The notes beneath the pieces are model-generated. The model worked only from the letters and a program-made list of their open reading frames with translations. It ran no database searches and was not told where the DNA came from. A DNA stretch of 64,000 nt, from NCBI GenBank assembly GCA_963803295.1, contig CAWDMC010000022.1, positions 310,001 through 374,000 of the forward strand. Reading direction: 5' to 3'. Position numbers and translations under genes: made by a program. Shown here piece by piece: positions 35,854 through 44,314 of the stretch. Each line of letters starts with the position of its first letter. The stretch's first letter is position 1. The stretch is from CAWDMC01 sp963803295. GTDB lineage: Bacteria > Acidobacteriota > Terriglobia > UBA7540.

Positions 35854-36565
35854 CGGCAAGGGCTCCTGCAGGCTGGCTTCGCACCAGTCGCGTAATGTCC
35901 ACGTCGGAAACGACGATTAACCCGTCTTCCACCATCTCCTCGACGGCCTCGGCTCCTTGGGCGATCTTGTCCTCGCTGTCGATGACCGCCACCATGATGG
36001 GAAGGTCGCGAGAAAGGCGGAAGCGGCCCTCCTTGTGGGTGTGACCCTTCACACCATAGCCCAGAATTCCGCGATGCACGGTGGCCCCGGCAATATCCAT
36101 CAGGCAAAGCCGCTTGACGATGGCATCGTAAAGAGGCTGGCCGTTCCACTGGTCCGCTTCTCCGATATAGACGCGAAGAAGCTTGGCTTTGCCCGTCTTA
36201 CGCTGGTGGGATCCCTTGGGTTCGCTCCTCTTCTCTTTCCTTGCGATCTTAACCACGGTGGTATCTTGAACCTCGATGAGGCCGTCTGTCACCATGTCAT
36301 AAAGAGTAGGCAGAATCTCCTCCACCCTTTCCGCCGAGTCGACGAACTCGATCCGGATGGGAAGATGTTCGGTCAGCAACTCAACCTGCGCGGTGTGCAG
36401 CATCTGGTGGACCCCGAAACCCGCCATGGCGCGAAAGGCGGTGGCGCCTGAGACTCCTTTGTGCATCAGGAAAGAGAGGATGGCTTCGTGCAGGGGACCG
36501 AGATGATAACGCGTGTCCTCGTTGACATAGATACAGACCTTCTTGGCGGAGCCTTTCGATAGCAT
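35831..36565 (-). CDS. Tandem double-DUF190 protein
   Basis: A 244-residue fusion of two DUF190 domains. The first (residues ~8-105) has VCIYVNEDTRYHLGPLHEAI and VEFVDSAERVEEILPTLYDM; the second (~130-230) has LRVYIGEADQWNGQPLYDAI, GATVHRGILGYG and VIDSEDKIAQGAEAVEEM. Between them is a Lys/Arg-rich linker. Single-domain DUF190 proteins form PII-like trimers, so a fused pair would give pseudo-symmetry. It directly follows crcB (21 bases) and overlaps the next, broken DUF190 gene. It probably modulates the fluoride channel or acts with it, by association only. Confidence 0.85.
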   Translation of the reverse strand: MLSKGSAKKVCIYVNEDTRYHLGPLHEAILSFLMHKGVSGATAFRAMAGFGVHQMLHTAQVELLTEHLPIRIEFVDSAERVEEILPTLYDMVTDGLIEVQDTTVVKIARKEKRSEPKGSHQRKTGKAKLLRVYIGEADQWNGQPLYDAIVKRLCLMDIAGATVHRGILGYGVKGHTHKEGRFRLSRDLPIMVAVIDSEDKIAQGAEAVEEMVEDGLIVVSDVDITRLVRSQPAGALADASLSDR

Positions 36566-36586
36566 GAGTCCTCCATCTTTAAGGAG

Positions 36587-36958
36587 CTAGCGATGGCCGG
36601 CGATTAGGGCGCCGGTCCAGACAGCCAGATATCCCAGGCCCACACTGGCCAAGACATTTAAGAGCGCGAGCCATTGCCCTCCATCTCGAACCGCCCGGTA
36701 GGATTCGTACTCGAAGCTCGAAAAAGTCGTATATCCCCCCAGGAAGCCGACAACCAGCAGCAGTCTCCAATAGGGGTGAGGCTGGCCGCGTTCCGTCAAC
36801 AGGGTCATCAGCAGCCCGATCAGAAATGAGCCGGAAACGTTGATGGCTAGCGTGCCTAGAGGAAAGATGCCTCCAAAACGTGCCATGATCGCGGTACCGG
36901 TAATGTACCGGGCTAACGAGCCAACTGCACCTCCCAGACAGACCACCAAATATCTCAA
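36587..36958 (-). CDS. crcB: Fluoride channel CrcB/FluC
   Basis: A 123-residue protein with four transmembrane segments. The TTG start at 36958 is preceded by AAGGAGGT at 8 bases. Signature motifs: GGAVGSLARYITG, the FPLGTLAINVSGSFLIG segment with the conserved Asn, and GFLGGYTTFSSFEYES. Fluc proteins export fluoride as double-barrelled dimers. A fluoride riboswitch lies in the leader (37060-37133), which confirms the function independently of homology. An IS element begins only about 50 bp upstream of the riboswitch promoter. Confidence 0.95.
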   Translation of the reverse strand: MRYLVVCLGGAVGSLARYITGTAIMARFGGIFPLGTLAINVSGSFLIGLLMTLLTERGQPHPYWRLLLVVGFLGGYTTFSSFEYESYRAVRDGGQWLALLNVLASVGLGYLAVWTGALIAGHR

Positions 36959-37059
36959 ACGAGGGTACCTCCTTCAGCGATATCCCGGGATTGGGGTGTT
37001 CCCTTCGCGGCCACTCACTTGTGGGGGGATCTGCTGCAGGAGCTAAAGGAATGTCCAGT

Positions 37060-37133
37060 CTCCTACGGCCACATCCACCCGTAGGAGTCATTGGTCGCGC
37101 CGAGCGACGTAAGGCGAACTCCACCGCCATCAA
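37060..37133 (-). ncRNA. Fluoride (crcB-motif) riboswitch with anti-aptamer hairpin
   Basis: On the minus strand the leader reads GGCGGTGGAGTTCGCC, then a GTCGC/GCGAC hairpin, then CAATGACTCCTACGG. This matches the crcB-motif consensus (GGCGAUGG...UUCGCC, hairpin, UGAUGGCUCCUAC). The last aptamer bases CTCCTACGG (37079-37087) are also complementary to CCGTAGGAG (37060-37068), a 9-bp alternative hairpin with a 10-nt loop. That is a natural expression platform. The gene controlled is crcB, about 100 bases downstream. Confidence 0.85.
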
Positions 37134-37138
37134 TCCAG

Positions 37139-37144
37139 ACTATA
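37139..37144 (-). promoter_or_regulatory. -10 element of the crcB promoter
   Basis: The minus strand reads TATAGT, preceded by a 17-nt spacer and a weak -35 (TTCCGC, ~37162-37167). Transcription would begin near 37132, at the aptamer's 5' edge. The neighbouring IS starts about 44 bp further upstream, so the promoter core was spared. Confidence 0.55.
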
Positions 37145-37187
37145 CCAGAATGCGGACGACAGCGGAACTGCTCGTATCGCGCAAGCT

Positions 37188-38602
37188 AAAATGTTACCAG
37201 TGGGCTATCGTCGCGCAATTTGAGAATGTTACCCGTCATGGATACGGGTAACCTCATGAGTCGACTTTCGAGAAGAGAATATTGGCAACAAGTTTATCCT
37301 CGTTACCAACGAGCTAGTCGGGCGGAAAGGCAGCGCATCCTGGACGAGTTTTGCGCCAACTGCCGTTATCATCGCAAGCACGCGATTCGTTTGCTGAATG
37401 GTTCGCCGCCTGCCGCCCGGCCGGTTTCCCAACGACGGCGCCGGGGGGTGACCTATGGCCCACGGCTGGTCTCGATCTTGAAGGCGGTCTGGGAGGCGGC
37501 CGATTATCCCTGGTCAGTACGGCTGAAAGCCCTGCTGCCGGAGTGGATGCCTTGGATTCGCCGCCGCTTCCGGCTGACGCCGGAGTTGGAAAAGCAGCTG
37601 CTTCAGATCAGCCCCCGCTCCATCGACTACCGGCTGGGTTCGGAGAAGCGGAAGCTGCGGCAAAGGATTTATGGCCGCACCAAGCCGGGGAGCTTATTGA
37701 AGCACCACATCCCCGTGAAGACGGATCAGTGGGACGTGAAGAGGCCGGGGTTCACGGAAATCGATCTGGTCTCCCACTCGGGCAATTCGGCGGCGGGCGA
37801 CTACTGCTACTCGCTGAACGTGACTGACATTCACACGGGCTGGACGGAAAGCCGAGCGGTGCTGGGCAAGAGCCAGGAAGGCGTGCGAGCCGCTCTGGAA
37901 GCGGTCCGCCAGGCTTTGCCTTTTCCCTTGCGGGGCATCGATTCCGACAACGGCTCGGAGTTCATCAATGCTCACCTCTGGGCTTACTGCCAGGCCCACG
38001 ACATTCAATTCACCCGTGGGCGGCCCTATAAGAAAGACGACAACGCCCACATCGAGCAGAAGAACTGGACGCATGTACGGCGCTTGCTGGGCTACGTGCG
38101 TTACGAGACGGAAGCGGCACGGGCCGCCATGGACGAGCTTTACCGGGGTGAGCTGCGATTGTTTCAGAACCTCTTCCTGCCCTCGGTGAAACTGAGCCGC
38201 AAGGAGCGGATCGGCTCGCGCTTGCGGCGGCACTACGAAGCACCCCAGACCCCTTTTCAGCGAGTGGCGGCCTCGTCAGGGGTGGACCCAGAACGGGTGG
38301 CCGAACTTCGCCGGCTACGCCAGACGCTCGACCCCTTTCAACTCTCCCAGACGATTCAGAGCAAGCGGGAACGGATTTTCCAACGGAGCACCAGCGTGGT
38401 GGCAGAGAAGCCTGTGGTCTCGGCTGTTTCTCAGAAACTCGCGGCACCTTCAGAGAAAAACAAAATCACAGGCGCGCGCACAAGGCGCGCTGAGAAAAAG
38501 ACAAGAACCAAGACAACTGCCAAGACAAGAAGAAAGGAAAAACCACGACGACGACGGGTAACATTTCGCGTTGCAGGACGAATCACCCGAAAGTAACATT
38601 TT
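37188..38602 (+). mobile_element. Complete insertion sequence with double-repeat ends
   Basis: The left end AAAATGTTAC (37188-37197) and the right end (reverse complement at 38593-38602) match. Each end has a second inner copy: GAATGTTACCCGTC at 37224-37237 and its complement at 38553-38567. One integrase-type transposase fills the interior. No clear target duplication was found. It lies in the gap upstream of the crcB promoter. Confidence 0.8.
37238..38596 (+). CDS. Integrase-core (DDE) transposase of the IS element
   Basis: About 450 residues; start near 37238 or 37256 (no clear ribosome-binding site). An N-terminal helix-turn-helix-like region (REYWQQVYPRYQRASRAERQ) is followed by the rve catalytic core: Asp in FTEIDLVSHSG, Asp in GIDSDNGSEFIN, then KDDNAHIEQKNW supplying the Glu. 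It ends with a very basic, Lys/Arg/Thr-rich tail (KKTRTKTTAKTRRKEKPRRR), probably DNA-binding. The gene is intact. It belongs to the integrase-core ISs often called ISNCY-like; I am not certain of the group. Confidence 0.85.
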   Translation: MDTGNLMSRLSRREYWQQVYPRYQRASRAERQRILDEFCANCRYHRKHAIRLLNGSPPAARPVSQRRRRGVTYGPRLVSILKAVWEAADYPWSVRLKALLPEWMPWIRRRFRLTPELEKQLLQISPRSIDYRLGSEKRKLRQRIYGRTKPGSLLKHHIPVKTDQWDVKRPGFTEIDLVSHSGNSAAGDYCYSLNVTDIHTGWTESRAVLGKSQEGVRAALEAVRQALPFPLRGIDSDNGSEFINAHLWAYCQAHDIQFTRGRPYKKDDNAHIEQKNWTHVRRLLGYVRYETEAARAAMDELYRGELRLFQNLFLPSVKLSRKERIGSRLRRHYEAPQTPFQRVAASSGVDPERVAELRRLRQTLDPFQLSQTIQSKRERIFQRSTSVVAEKPVVSAVSQKLAAPSEKNKITGARTRRAEKKTRTKTTAKTRRKEKPRRRRVTFRVAGRITRK

Positions 38603-38803
38603 TAAATTGCTTGACAGGCTGCTGCGTCTGCGCTAGCCACGGTTAGCCGGGGTTTCTCACAACACCATAGGGGGGCGGGCCTTTTCAGGGCTTCCTGGAC
38701 CGGCAAAGGGGGGCCTTCTCGGACTTCCAGAGTACGCCGCGCTGATTCGGGGGATGTCAGGTTGAGTTACATTTGTGAGGTTTGCCCGTTTTGCTCTCCA
38801 GAA

Positions 38804-39301
38804 TCATTGCTCCCGTACACTGGCGATCGCCTGCGCATAGCCCATAACGCGCCCCCCATGCTGCTGTTGATAGGCCTCCGCTTGTTGTGGCGTCTTGAAT
38901 GCCACCAGTGTGGGGAGGCAGCGGTCGTAGACACGCATCCTGACTCCCTGAGGTTCGCGCTCAATTGGGGGATGCATGGCCGTGCAATACTGCACATCGC
39001 CACCCTCATCATAATAGGCGGTTGCGGCAGAAATCATCCTGCCGGAATTGAAATCCGTCGCTAAGGCCTGGCGGATTCCGCTGGGGTGGTGAAGCATGTA
39101 ATGCATAGCGCAACCGGGGCAGCAAGCCATCATAATTCCGTCCCTCGTGTTCATGCGAAATGCCGTTTGTTTAGGGATATTACGTTCGCAGATCTGGCAA
39201 ATACCCGGGTGTTGGGGCGCCTCCCATCGGTAGACCGAGAAGCCGACGGCGCCAATCGCGGCAAGCGCCAGGACGAACACCAACATAGGCTTTGCCCACA
39301 C
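38804..39301 (-). CDS. NosL-like copper-binding lipoprotein-type chaperone
   Basis: 165 residues from a GTG at 39301, preceded by AGGAGGG at 8 bases. One N-terminal transmembrane or signal segment (MLVFVLALAAIGAVGFSVY), then a CQICERNI motif, Met-containing MMACCPGC, the YYDEGGD loop and a C-terminal HGGRVMGYAQA. NosL binds copper for nitrous oxide reductase; related proteins occur without nosZ. No nosZ is visible here, and a CusA-type exporter follows, so a general copper-chaperone role is more likely. Confidence 0.7.
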   Translation of the reverse strand: MWAKPMLVFVLALAAIGAVGFSVYRWEAPQHPGICQICERNIPKQTAFRMNTRDGIMMACCPGCAMHYMLHHPSGIRQALATDFNSGRMISAATAYYDEGGDVQYCTAMHPPIEREPQGVRMRVYDRCLPTLVAFKTPQQAEAYQQQHGGRVMGYAQAIASVREQ

Positions 39302-39448
39302 AGATTGTTCCCTCCTGCTCCTCGTTTAAATTTTAACACAGCTTAGCGGCAGTCAAGATGACTCCAAGCGCGTGAAACGCGCGACGTCTCTCCCCTACGT
39401 TTCGGCGGGTCGTGGCGTTCGTCGCTGCACTCTACGGGATTGTCCCAA

Positions 39449-42400
39449 TTATACGGAGTCTTCTGTCCCCTCCCCAGATGGCCTCAGAGTTCCATGACGG
39501 AGCGCGCGCTCCTTCATGATGGCGAAGAACACCGGCACCAGAATCAGGACGTGAATTGTCGAGGTCACCATGCCCCCGACGATGGGAGTGGCGATGGGCT
39601 TCATCACGTCGGAGCCGACCCCGGTCTCCCAGAGGATGGGCACAAGGCTCGCCAGCACGGCGCAAACCGTCATTAGTTTGGGGCGCAAGCGCAGGACGGC
39701 GCCTTCTATGGTGGCAGCTTCGATGTCCTCGTGGGCGAGAGGACTGCCCGCTTCGAGCCGCTTGTTCAGCGCTTCGTGTAGGTAGACGACCATCACCACG
39801 CCGGTCTCAATAGCGACTCCGAACAACGCGATGTAGCCCACCCAAACGGCCACGCTGAATTCGTAGCCCAAGAGCCATTGCAGAATGAGGCCCCCCGTCA
39901 TGGCGTAAAACGTGGGGAAAATGAGCACTGTGGCCTCCGCAACGGAGCGGAACACCATATAGAGCAACAGAAAAATGACGAAGAAAACGATGGGCAGAAT
40001 CAGCTTCAGCCGCTGCTTGGCCCGCAATTCAAACTCGTATTCGCCGGACCACTGATAAGAATAACCGGCCGGCAGTTTTAGCTGCTGACGCAAGGCGGCA
40101 TCGGCTCTTTGGACGAATCCGCCGTAATCGTTAGTGTTCAGATCCACGAAGACGTAGCCGGTGAGGGCGGCGTCCTCGTCGCGGATCATGGCCGAGCCGC
40201 GTGAGAAGGAAACCTTGGCCACTTCATATATGGGAATTTGGCCGCCCGTTGGCGTCGCGATCAGAACACGGCCTAAAGCATCAAGATCGTCGCGGAAGTC
40301 ACGGTCGTAGCGGACGTTGATGGGATAGCGCTCGCGACCCTCGATATTCTCCGCGATATCCTGACCGCCGATGCCAGACGCTACCGCACGCTGCACATCC
40401 ATCACGGTCAAGCCATAACGCGCGGCCACCGGCCGGTCGACCTGGACGTTCACATAGAAACCCTGCGATACGCGCTCAGCGAAAATCGAGCGCACGCCCT
40501 CCAGCCCCGCGATAATCTTCTCAACCTGCTCGCCCAGCCGCTGGATGCCGGTGAGGTTCGGTCCCTGGATTTTCATACCCACGGGCGTCTTGATGCCGGT
40601 CAGCTCCATATCCAAACGATTCTGGATGGGTTGAGTCCAGGTGTTGGTAATACCGGGAAATTGAAGCTTCTGGTCCATTTCCTCGACGAGCTTGGTGATG
40701 GTCATCCCGGGTCGCCACTTATCGCGCGGCTTCAGCATGATGGTGGTGTCGTACATGGACAGTGGCGCGTTGTCCGTGGCCGTATCGGACCGGCCCACCG
40801 TTCCGAACACACTCTCGACTTCCGGGAAGGAGCGAATGCTGCGGTCCTGCTCCTGGAGCAGCGTGGAAGCCTGGGTGATTGAGATGCCCGGATAAGCGGT
40901 GGGCATGTACAAAGCAGAGCCCTCGTAAAAGGGCGGCATGAACTGGCTACCGATACGGAACGCCAGGGGAATCGTGAGCGCGAGGAAAAGAACATTCGCC
41001 AGGACCGTGATGACGCGATGCCGCAGGCACCAGCGCAGAATGGGAAGGTAAATGGCCTGGGTGATGCGTGAGATAGGGTTGGCGGATTCAGGCTTCAACC
41101 GCCCGCGGATGAACATCAGCATCAGCACGGGAACCAGGGTGATGGCCAAGAGCGACGAAAACCCGACGGCGAGTGTCTTGGTCCAGGCCAGCGGGCGGAA
41201 CATGCGTCCTTCCTGGGCTTCCAGTAGGAAAACGGGTAGGAAAGAAACGACGATGATGACCAGCGAGAAGAAGATGGCTGGACCAACTTGCTTGGCGGCA
41301 TCGAGCAGGATCGTGCGGCGCTCGCGGGGGCTGATGCGGGTCGGAGCCGGGGTTCCCGGAGGTTCCGCGGCGGTCATGTGCCGCGAGTCAGCCGGCAATT
41401 GGCGGCGGGCCAGATCCTCCTGCCGTTCGGACAGATGCCGGTAGCCGTTTTCAACCATCACGATGGCGGCATCGACCAGCACACCGATAGCCAGGGCGAT
41501 TCCTCCTAGCGACATCACGTTGGCGGTCACGTGAAAGTAATACATCGGAACGAATGACGCGATGACTGCAATGGGAAGGGTGAGAATGGGGATGAGCGCG
41601 GAGCGGAAGTGGAAGAGGAAGATGATGATCACCAGACTGACAATGATCGCCTCTTCCAGCAGGTCGCGCTGCAAAGTTTCGATGGATCTTTGAATCACTC
41701 CGGAGCGGTCGTAGCCGGAGACAATTCCCACACCGGGCGGAAGCGAACGTTGGACCTCCGCGATCTTCTCCTTGATGTTGTTGATGAGATTCAGCGCGTT
41801 CTGGCCGAAGCGCATCACCACAATTCCACCCACCGTTTCGCCCTCGCCGTTCCAGTCGGCTACGCCGCGGCGGATTTCCGGGCCGAAGGAAACGGCGCCA
41901 AGGTTCCTTATGAGCACAGGCACCCCGTTTTGAATGCCCACAGGAACGTTGGCGAGATCGTCCAGTGACTGGAAGTAGCCGAGGCCGCGAATCATATATT
42001 CCGCGCCGCCCAGTTCCAAAAGACGGCCGCCGACTTCATTGGTGCTCTCCCGAATCTGGCGAATGACCATCGCGAGAGGGATGTTGTATGCCTGAAGCTT
42101 GTTGGGATCGAGCTGAACCTGATACTGGCGGACGAAACCCCCGATGCTGGCCACCTCGGCGACGCCCGGAACGGTTTCGAGTTGGTAGCGAATGTACCAG
42201 TCCTGAAGGCTGCGCAGGTCCGCCAAGCTGTGCTTGTGGCTGTGGTCAAGCAGAACGTATTCGTAAACCCAGCCGGCGCCCGTCGCATCGGGACCAAGCA
42301 CGGGGTTGACGCCGGAAGGGAGCTTGCCCTGGAGCTGCTGAAGGTATTCGAGAACGCGGGAACGCGCCCAATAGAGGTCTGTGCCATCCTGGAAGATGAC

Positions 42401-42682
42401 GTACACATACGAATCCCCGAACATGGTCTGCGCTCGCACATCCTTCACCTGGGGGGCAGCGAGCAGCGTGGTTACAATGGGATAGGTCACCTGGTCCTCG
42501 ATGATGTCGGGGGGTTCACCCGGCCAGCCGGTATGAATAATGACCTGCACGTCCGAAATATCAGGCAGGGCATCGAGGGGAATGTTCCGCATCGACCAGA
42601 TTCCTGCAAGAACCAGCAGGAAGATTGCCGCGAAAACCATAAAGCGGTTGCGTGCACACCAATCGATCCAGCGGGCTATCAC
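39449..42682 (-). CDS. cusA: CusA/CzcA-type heavy-metal RND efflux pump
   Basis: A 1,077-residue RND transporter from a GTG at 42682 that follows the CusB stop almost directly. The N-terminal helix and ALPDISDVQVIIHTGWPG motif, the GIALAIGVLVDAAIVMVEN helix and a late GVAIETGVVMVVYLHEAL helix mark the HME class. Several Met/His residues in the large loop favour a monovalent (Cu/Ag) substrate, but the metal cannot be fixed by eye. Same strand and order as cusB and a TolC-type gene upstream. Confidence 0.85.
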   Translation of the reverse strand: MIARWIDWCARNRFMVFAAIFLLVLAGIWSMRNIPLDALPDISDVQVIIHTGWPGEPPDIIEDQVTYPIVTTLLAAPQVKDVRAQTMFGDSYVYVIFQDGTDLYWARSRVLEYLQQLQGKLPSGVNPVLGPDATGAGWVYEYVLLDHSHKHSLADLRSLQDWYIRYQLETVPGVAEVASIGGFVRQYQVQLDPNKLQAYNIPLAMVIRQIRESTNEVGGRLLELGGAEYMIRGLGYFQSLDDLANVPVGIQNGVPVLIRNLGAVSFGPEIRRGVADWNGEGETVGGIVVMRFGQNALNLINNIKEKIAEVQRSLPPGVGIVSGYDRSGVIQRSIETLQRDLLEEAIIVSLVIIIFLFHFRSALIPILTLPIAVIASFVPMYYFHVTANVMSLGGIALAIGVLVDAAIVMVENGYRHLSERQEDLARRQLPADSRHMTAAEPPGTPAPTRISPRERRTILLDAAKQVGPAIFFSLVIIVVSFLPVFLLEAQEGRMFRPLAWTKTLAVGFSSLLAITLVPVLMLMFIRGRLKPESANPISRITQAIYLPILRWCLRHRVITVLANVLFLALTIPLAFRIGSQFMPPFYEGSALYMPTAYPGISITQASTLLQEQDRSIRSFPEVESVFGTVGRSDTATDNAPLSMYDTTIMLKPRDKWRPGMTITKLVEEMDQKLQFPGITNTWTQPIQNRLDMELTGIKTPVGMKIQGPNLTGIQRLGEQVEKIIAGLEGVRSIFAERVSQGFYVNVQVDRPVAARYGLTVMDVQRAVASGIGGQDIAENIEGRERYPINVRYDRDFRDDLDALGRVLIATPTGGQIPIYEVAKVSFSRGSAMIRDEDAALTGYVFVDLNTNDYGGFVQRADAALRQQLKLPAGYSYQWSGEYEFELRAKQRLKLILPIVFFVIFLLLYMVFRSVAEATVLIFPTFYAMTGGLILQWLLGYEFSVAVWVGYIALFGVAIETGVVMVVYLHEALNKRLEAGSPLAHEDIEAATIEGAVLRLRPKLMTVCAVLASLVPILWETGVGSDVMKPIATPIVGGMVTSTIHVLILVPVFFAIMKERALRHGTLRPSGEGTEDSV

Positions 42683-42683
42683 G

Positions 42684-44243
42684 TTACATCCCTCCTTCAG
42701 CGTTCACGCTTAGTTGCTTGGTGGCCAGGGTTTGACCATTCTTCCGGGCGACGATCGTCACCTGCCAGGTCCCTCCCGTCTGCAGTTCGCCATGGCCCTC
42801 GTAAACGCCGCTGCCTTTGTCATCGAGATTCACTACGGTGCGCATCGCGGCCATGCCCATGGCCGGCATGGCCGGCATGAAGAAGGTAACTGTAACCTCG
42901 GCGCCTGTAACCGGAATGCCGCTCGCGGCCACTGTCACACGCACCGCGTTCTTACCTTTAGAAGGCGGGGTAGGCACGGTGGAAAAATGCACGCTCGCTT
43001 GCGGAACGCTTGCGTTCATCGAAGCCGCCGCGCCCGCGCCGGCCGGTGCCGGAACGAATGATCCGAGCGCCGCCTGGAGCTGGCTCTCGGAATCAACCAG
43101 GAAGTTCGCCGAAGTGACGACGCGCTCGCCCGCCTTGAGGCCCTTGAGCACAACGATCTCGTCCCCAGCGCCCGGCCCCAGAGTGACGTCGCGCGGTTCC
43201 AGATAGCCCTGGCCGTGGTCCACAAAAACGATGTTACGCACACCGGTGTGGAACACGCCCGAAGCCGGAATGGCCGTCTGGCGCCCCAGCGGAATTTTCA
43301 AGTCGACATTCACGAACATGCCGGGGGTCAGCTTCAGGCCGGGATTGGCGAAAACCAGCCGCACCTTGACGGTGCGTGTGCTCATGTCGACTTCTGGATA
43401 GACGAAATCCACGCGACCGTTGAATGTGCGGCCGGGATAGGCGTCGCTGGTGACCACTGCCGATTCGCCGGCACGGATTCGTCCCATGTCGGTCTGGAAG
43501 ATTTGCGCAAACACCCAGACGGCAGAGAGATCGGCAACGGCGTAAAGTCGTGTGGCGGGCTGCACGTAGAGGTTCGGCAGGGCATTGCGCTCGGTGATGT
43601 ATCCCGATACGGGTGAGTCGATTTCGACCTCACGCTGCGCTTTGCCGGTTTCCTCGAGTTGCTTAATCTCGCGCGCAGGCACTTGCCACTGGTCGAGACG
43701 CGCGGCGGCACTGCTGACCAGCGACGCCGCGCCGGAGGCCACCCCAGGGACGGAACTTGAGGCAAGCAAACTTTGGTTCTGTTTTGCCAAAAGGTACTCC
43801 TGCTCGGTCGTCACCAGGTCCGGACTGTAAATAGTGAAGAGAGGCTGGCCCTTGCGCACGTATTGAAAGGTTGAATCCGCATAGACTTTCTGGATCCAGC
43901 CGGGGAAGCGGACCTGCACGTACGAAAGGCGCGTTTCATCAAACTCGACGTTACCCGTAACCCGAAGCTGATCGTGAACCACCTTGGCTTCGACCAATCC
44001 TGTCTTGACCCCGATGCTTTGCATGCGCTCTGGAGTCAACTGGAGCGGCGCAAGAGGGGCTTCTGCCGGAACGGGGCTGGCGCCGCCCTCGCCGGTGCCT
44101 CCGCGTTCTGACATAGTCATGCCAGGCGGCACGGCAGCAGTCGCCTGCGGCCTCACGTATCGCCACCACCCGTACACCAGCGCCACTGCCAAGGCGCAGC
44201 TCGCGACCAGTGCTGCCAGAAATGCGTTTCGATAGCTTTTCAC
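42684..44243 (-). CDS. cusB: CusB-type periplasmic adaptor with C-terminal YtkA-like domain
   Basis: 519 residues. An N-terminal membrane anchor (AFLAALVASCALAVALVYGW) is followed by the membrane-fusion-protein hairpin and lipoyl segments (GNVEFDETRLSYVQVRFPGW, VWVFAQIFQTDMGRIRAGES, LKLTPGMFVNVDLKIP). Residues ~430-519 form an extra Met-rich domain (FFMPAMPAMGMAAMRTVVNL) like YtkA/FixH-type copper-binding domains, fused to the adaptor. That is unusual for a CusB and could hand metal to the pump. Between the TolC and CusA genes. Confidence 0.85.
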   Translation of the reverse strand: MKSYRNAFLAALVASCALAVALVYGWWRYVRPQATAAVPPGMTMSERGGTGEGGASPVPAEAPLAPLQLTPERMQSIGVKTGLVEAKVVHDQLRVTGNVEFDETRLSYVQVRFPGWIQKVYADSTFQYVRKGQPLFTIYSPDLVTTEQEYLLAKQNQSLLASSSVPGVASGAASLVSSAAARLDQWQVPAREIKQLEETGKAQREVEIDSPVSGYITERNALPNLYVQPATRLYAVADLSAVWVFAQIFQTDMGRIRAGESAVVTSDAYPGRTFNGRVDFVYPEVDMSTRTVKVRLVFANPGLKLTPGMFVNVDLKIPLGRQTAIPASGVFHTGVRNIVFVDHGQGYLEPRDVTLGPGAGDEIVVLKGLKAGERVVTSANFLVDSESQLQAALGSFVPAPAGAGAAASMNASVPQASVHFSTVPTPPSKGKNAVRVTVAASGIPVTGAEVTVTFFMPAMPAMGMAAMRTVVNLDDKGSGVYEGHGELQTGGTWQVTIVARKNGQTLATKQLSVNAEGGM

Positions 44244-44314
44244 GGCTCAACTCCTTGTCGTAGGGGCCTTGTGCCTGCCCGGACGACCACAAGGGTCGCC
44301 CCTTCTCATCGTGA

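Noticed and set aside
38804..39301. NosL as sign of a nitrous oxide reductase cluster
   Set aside because: No nosZ, nosD, nosF or nosY nearby; copper-efflux genes are the neighbours.
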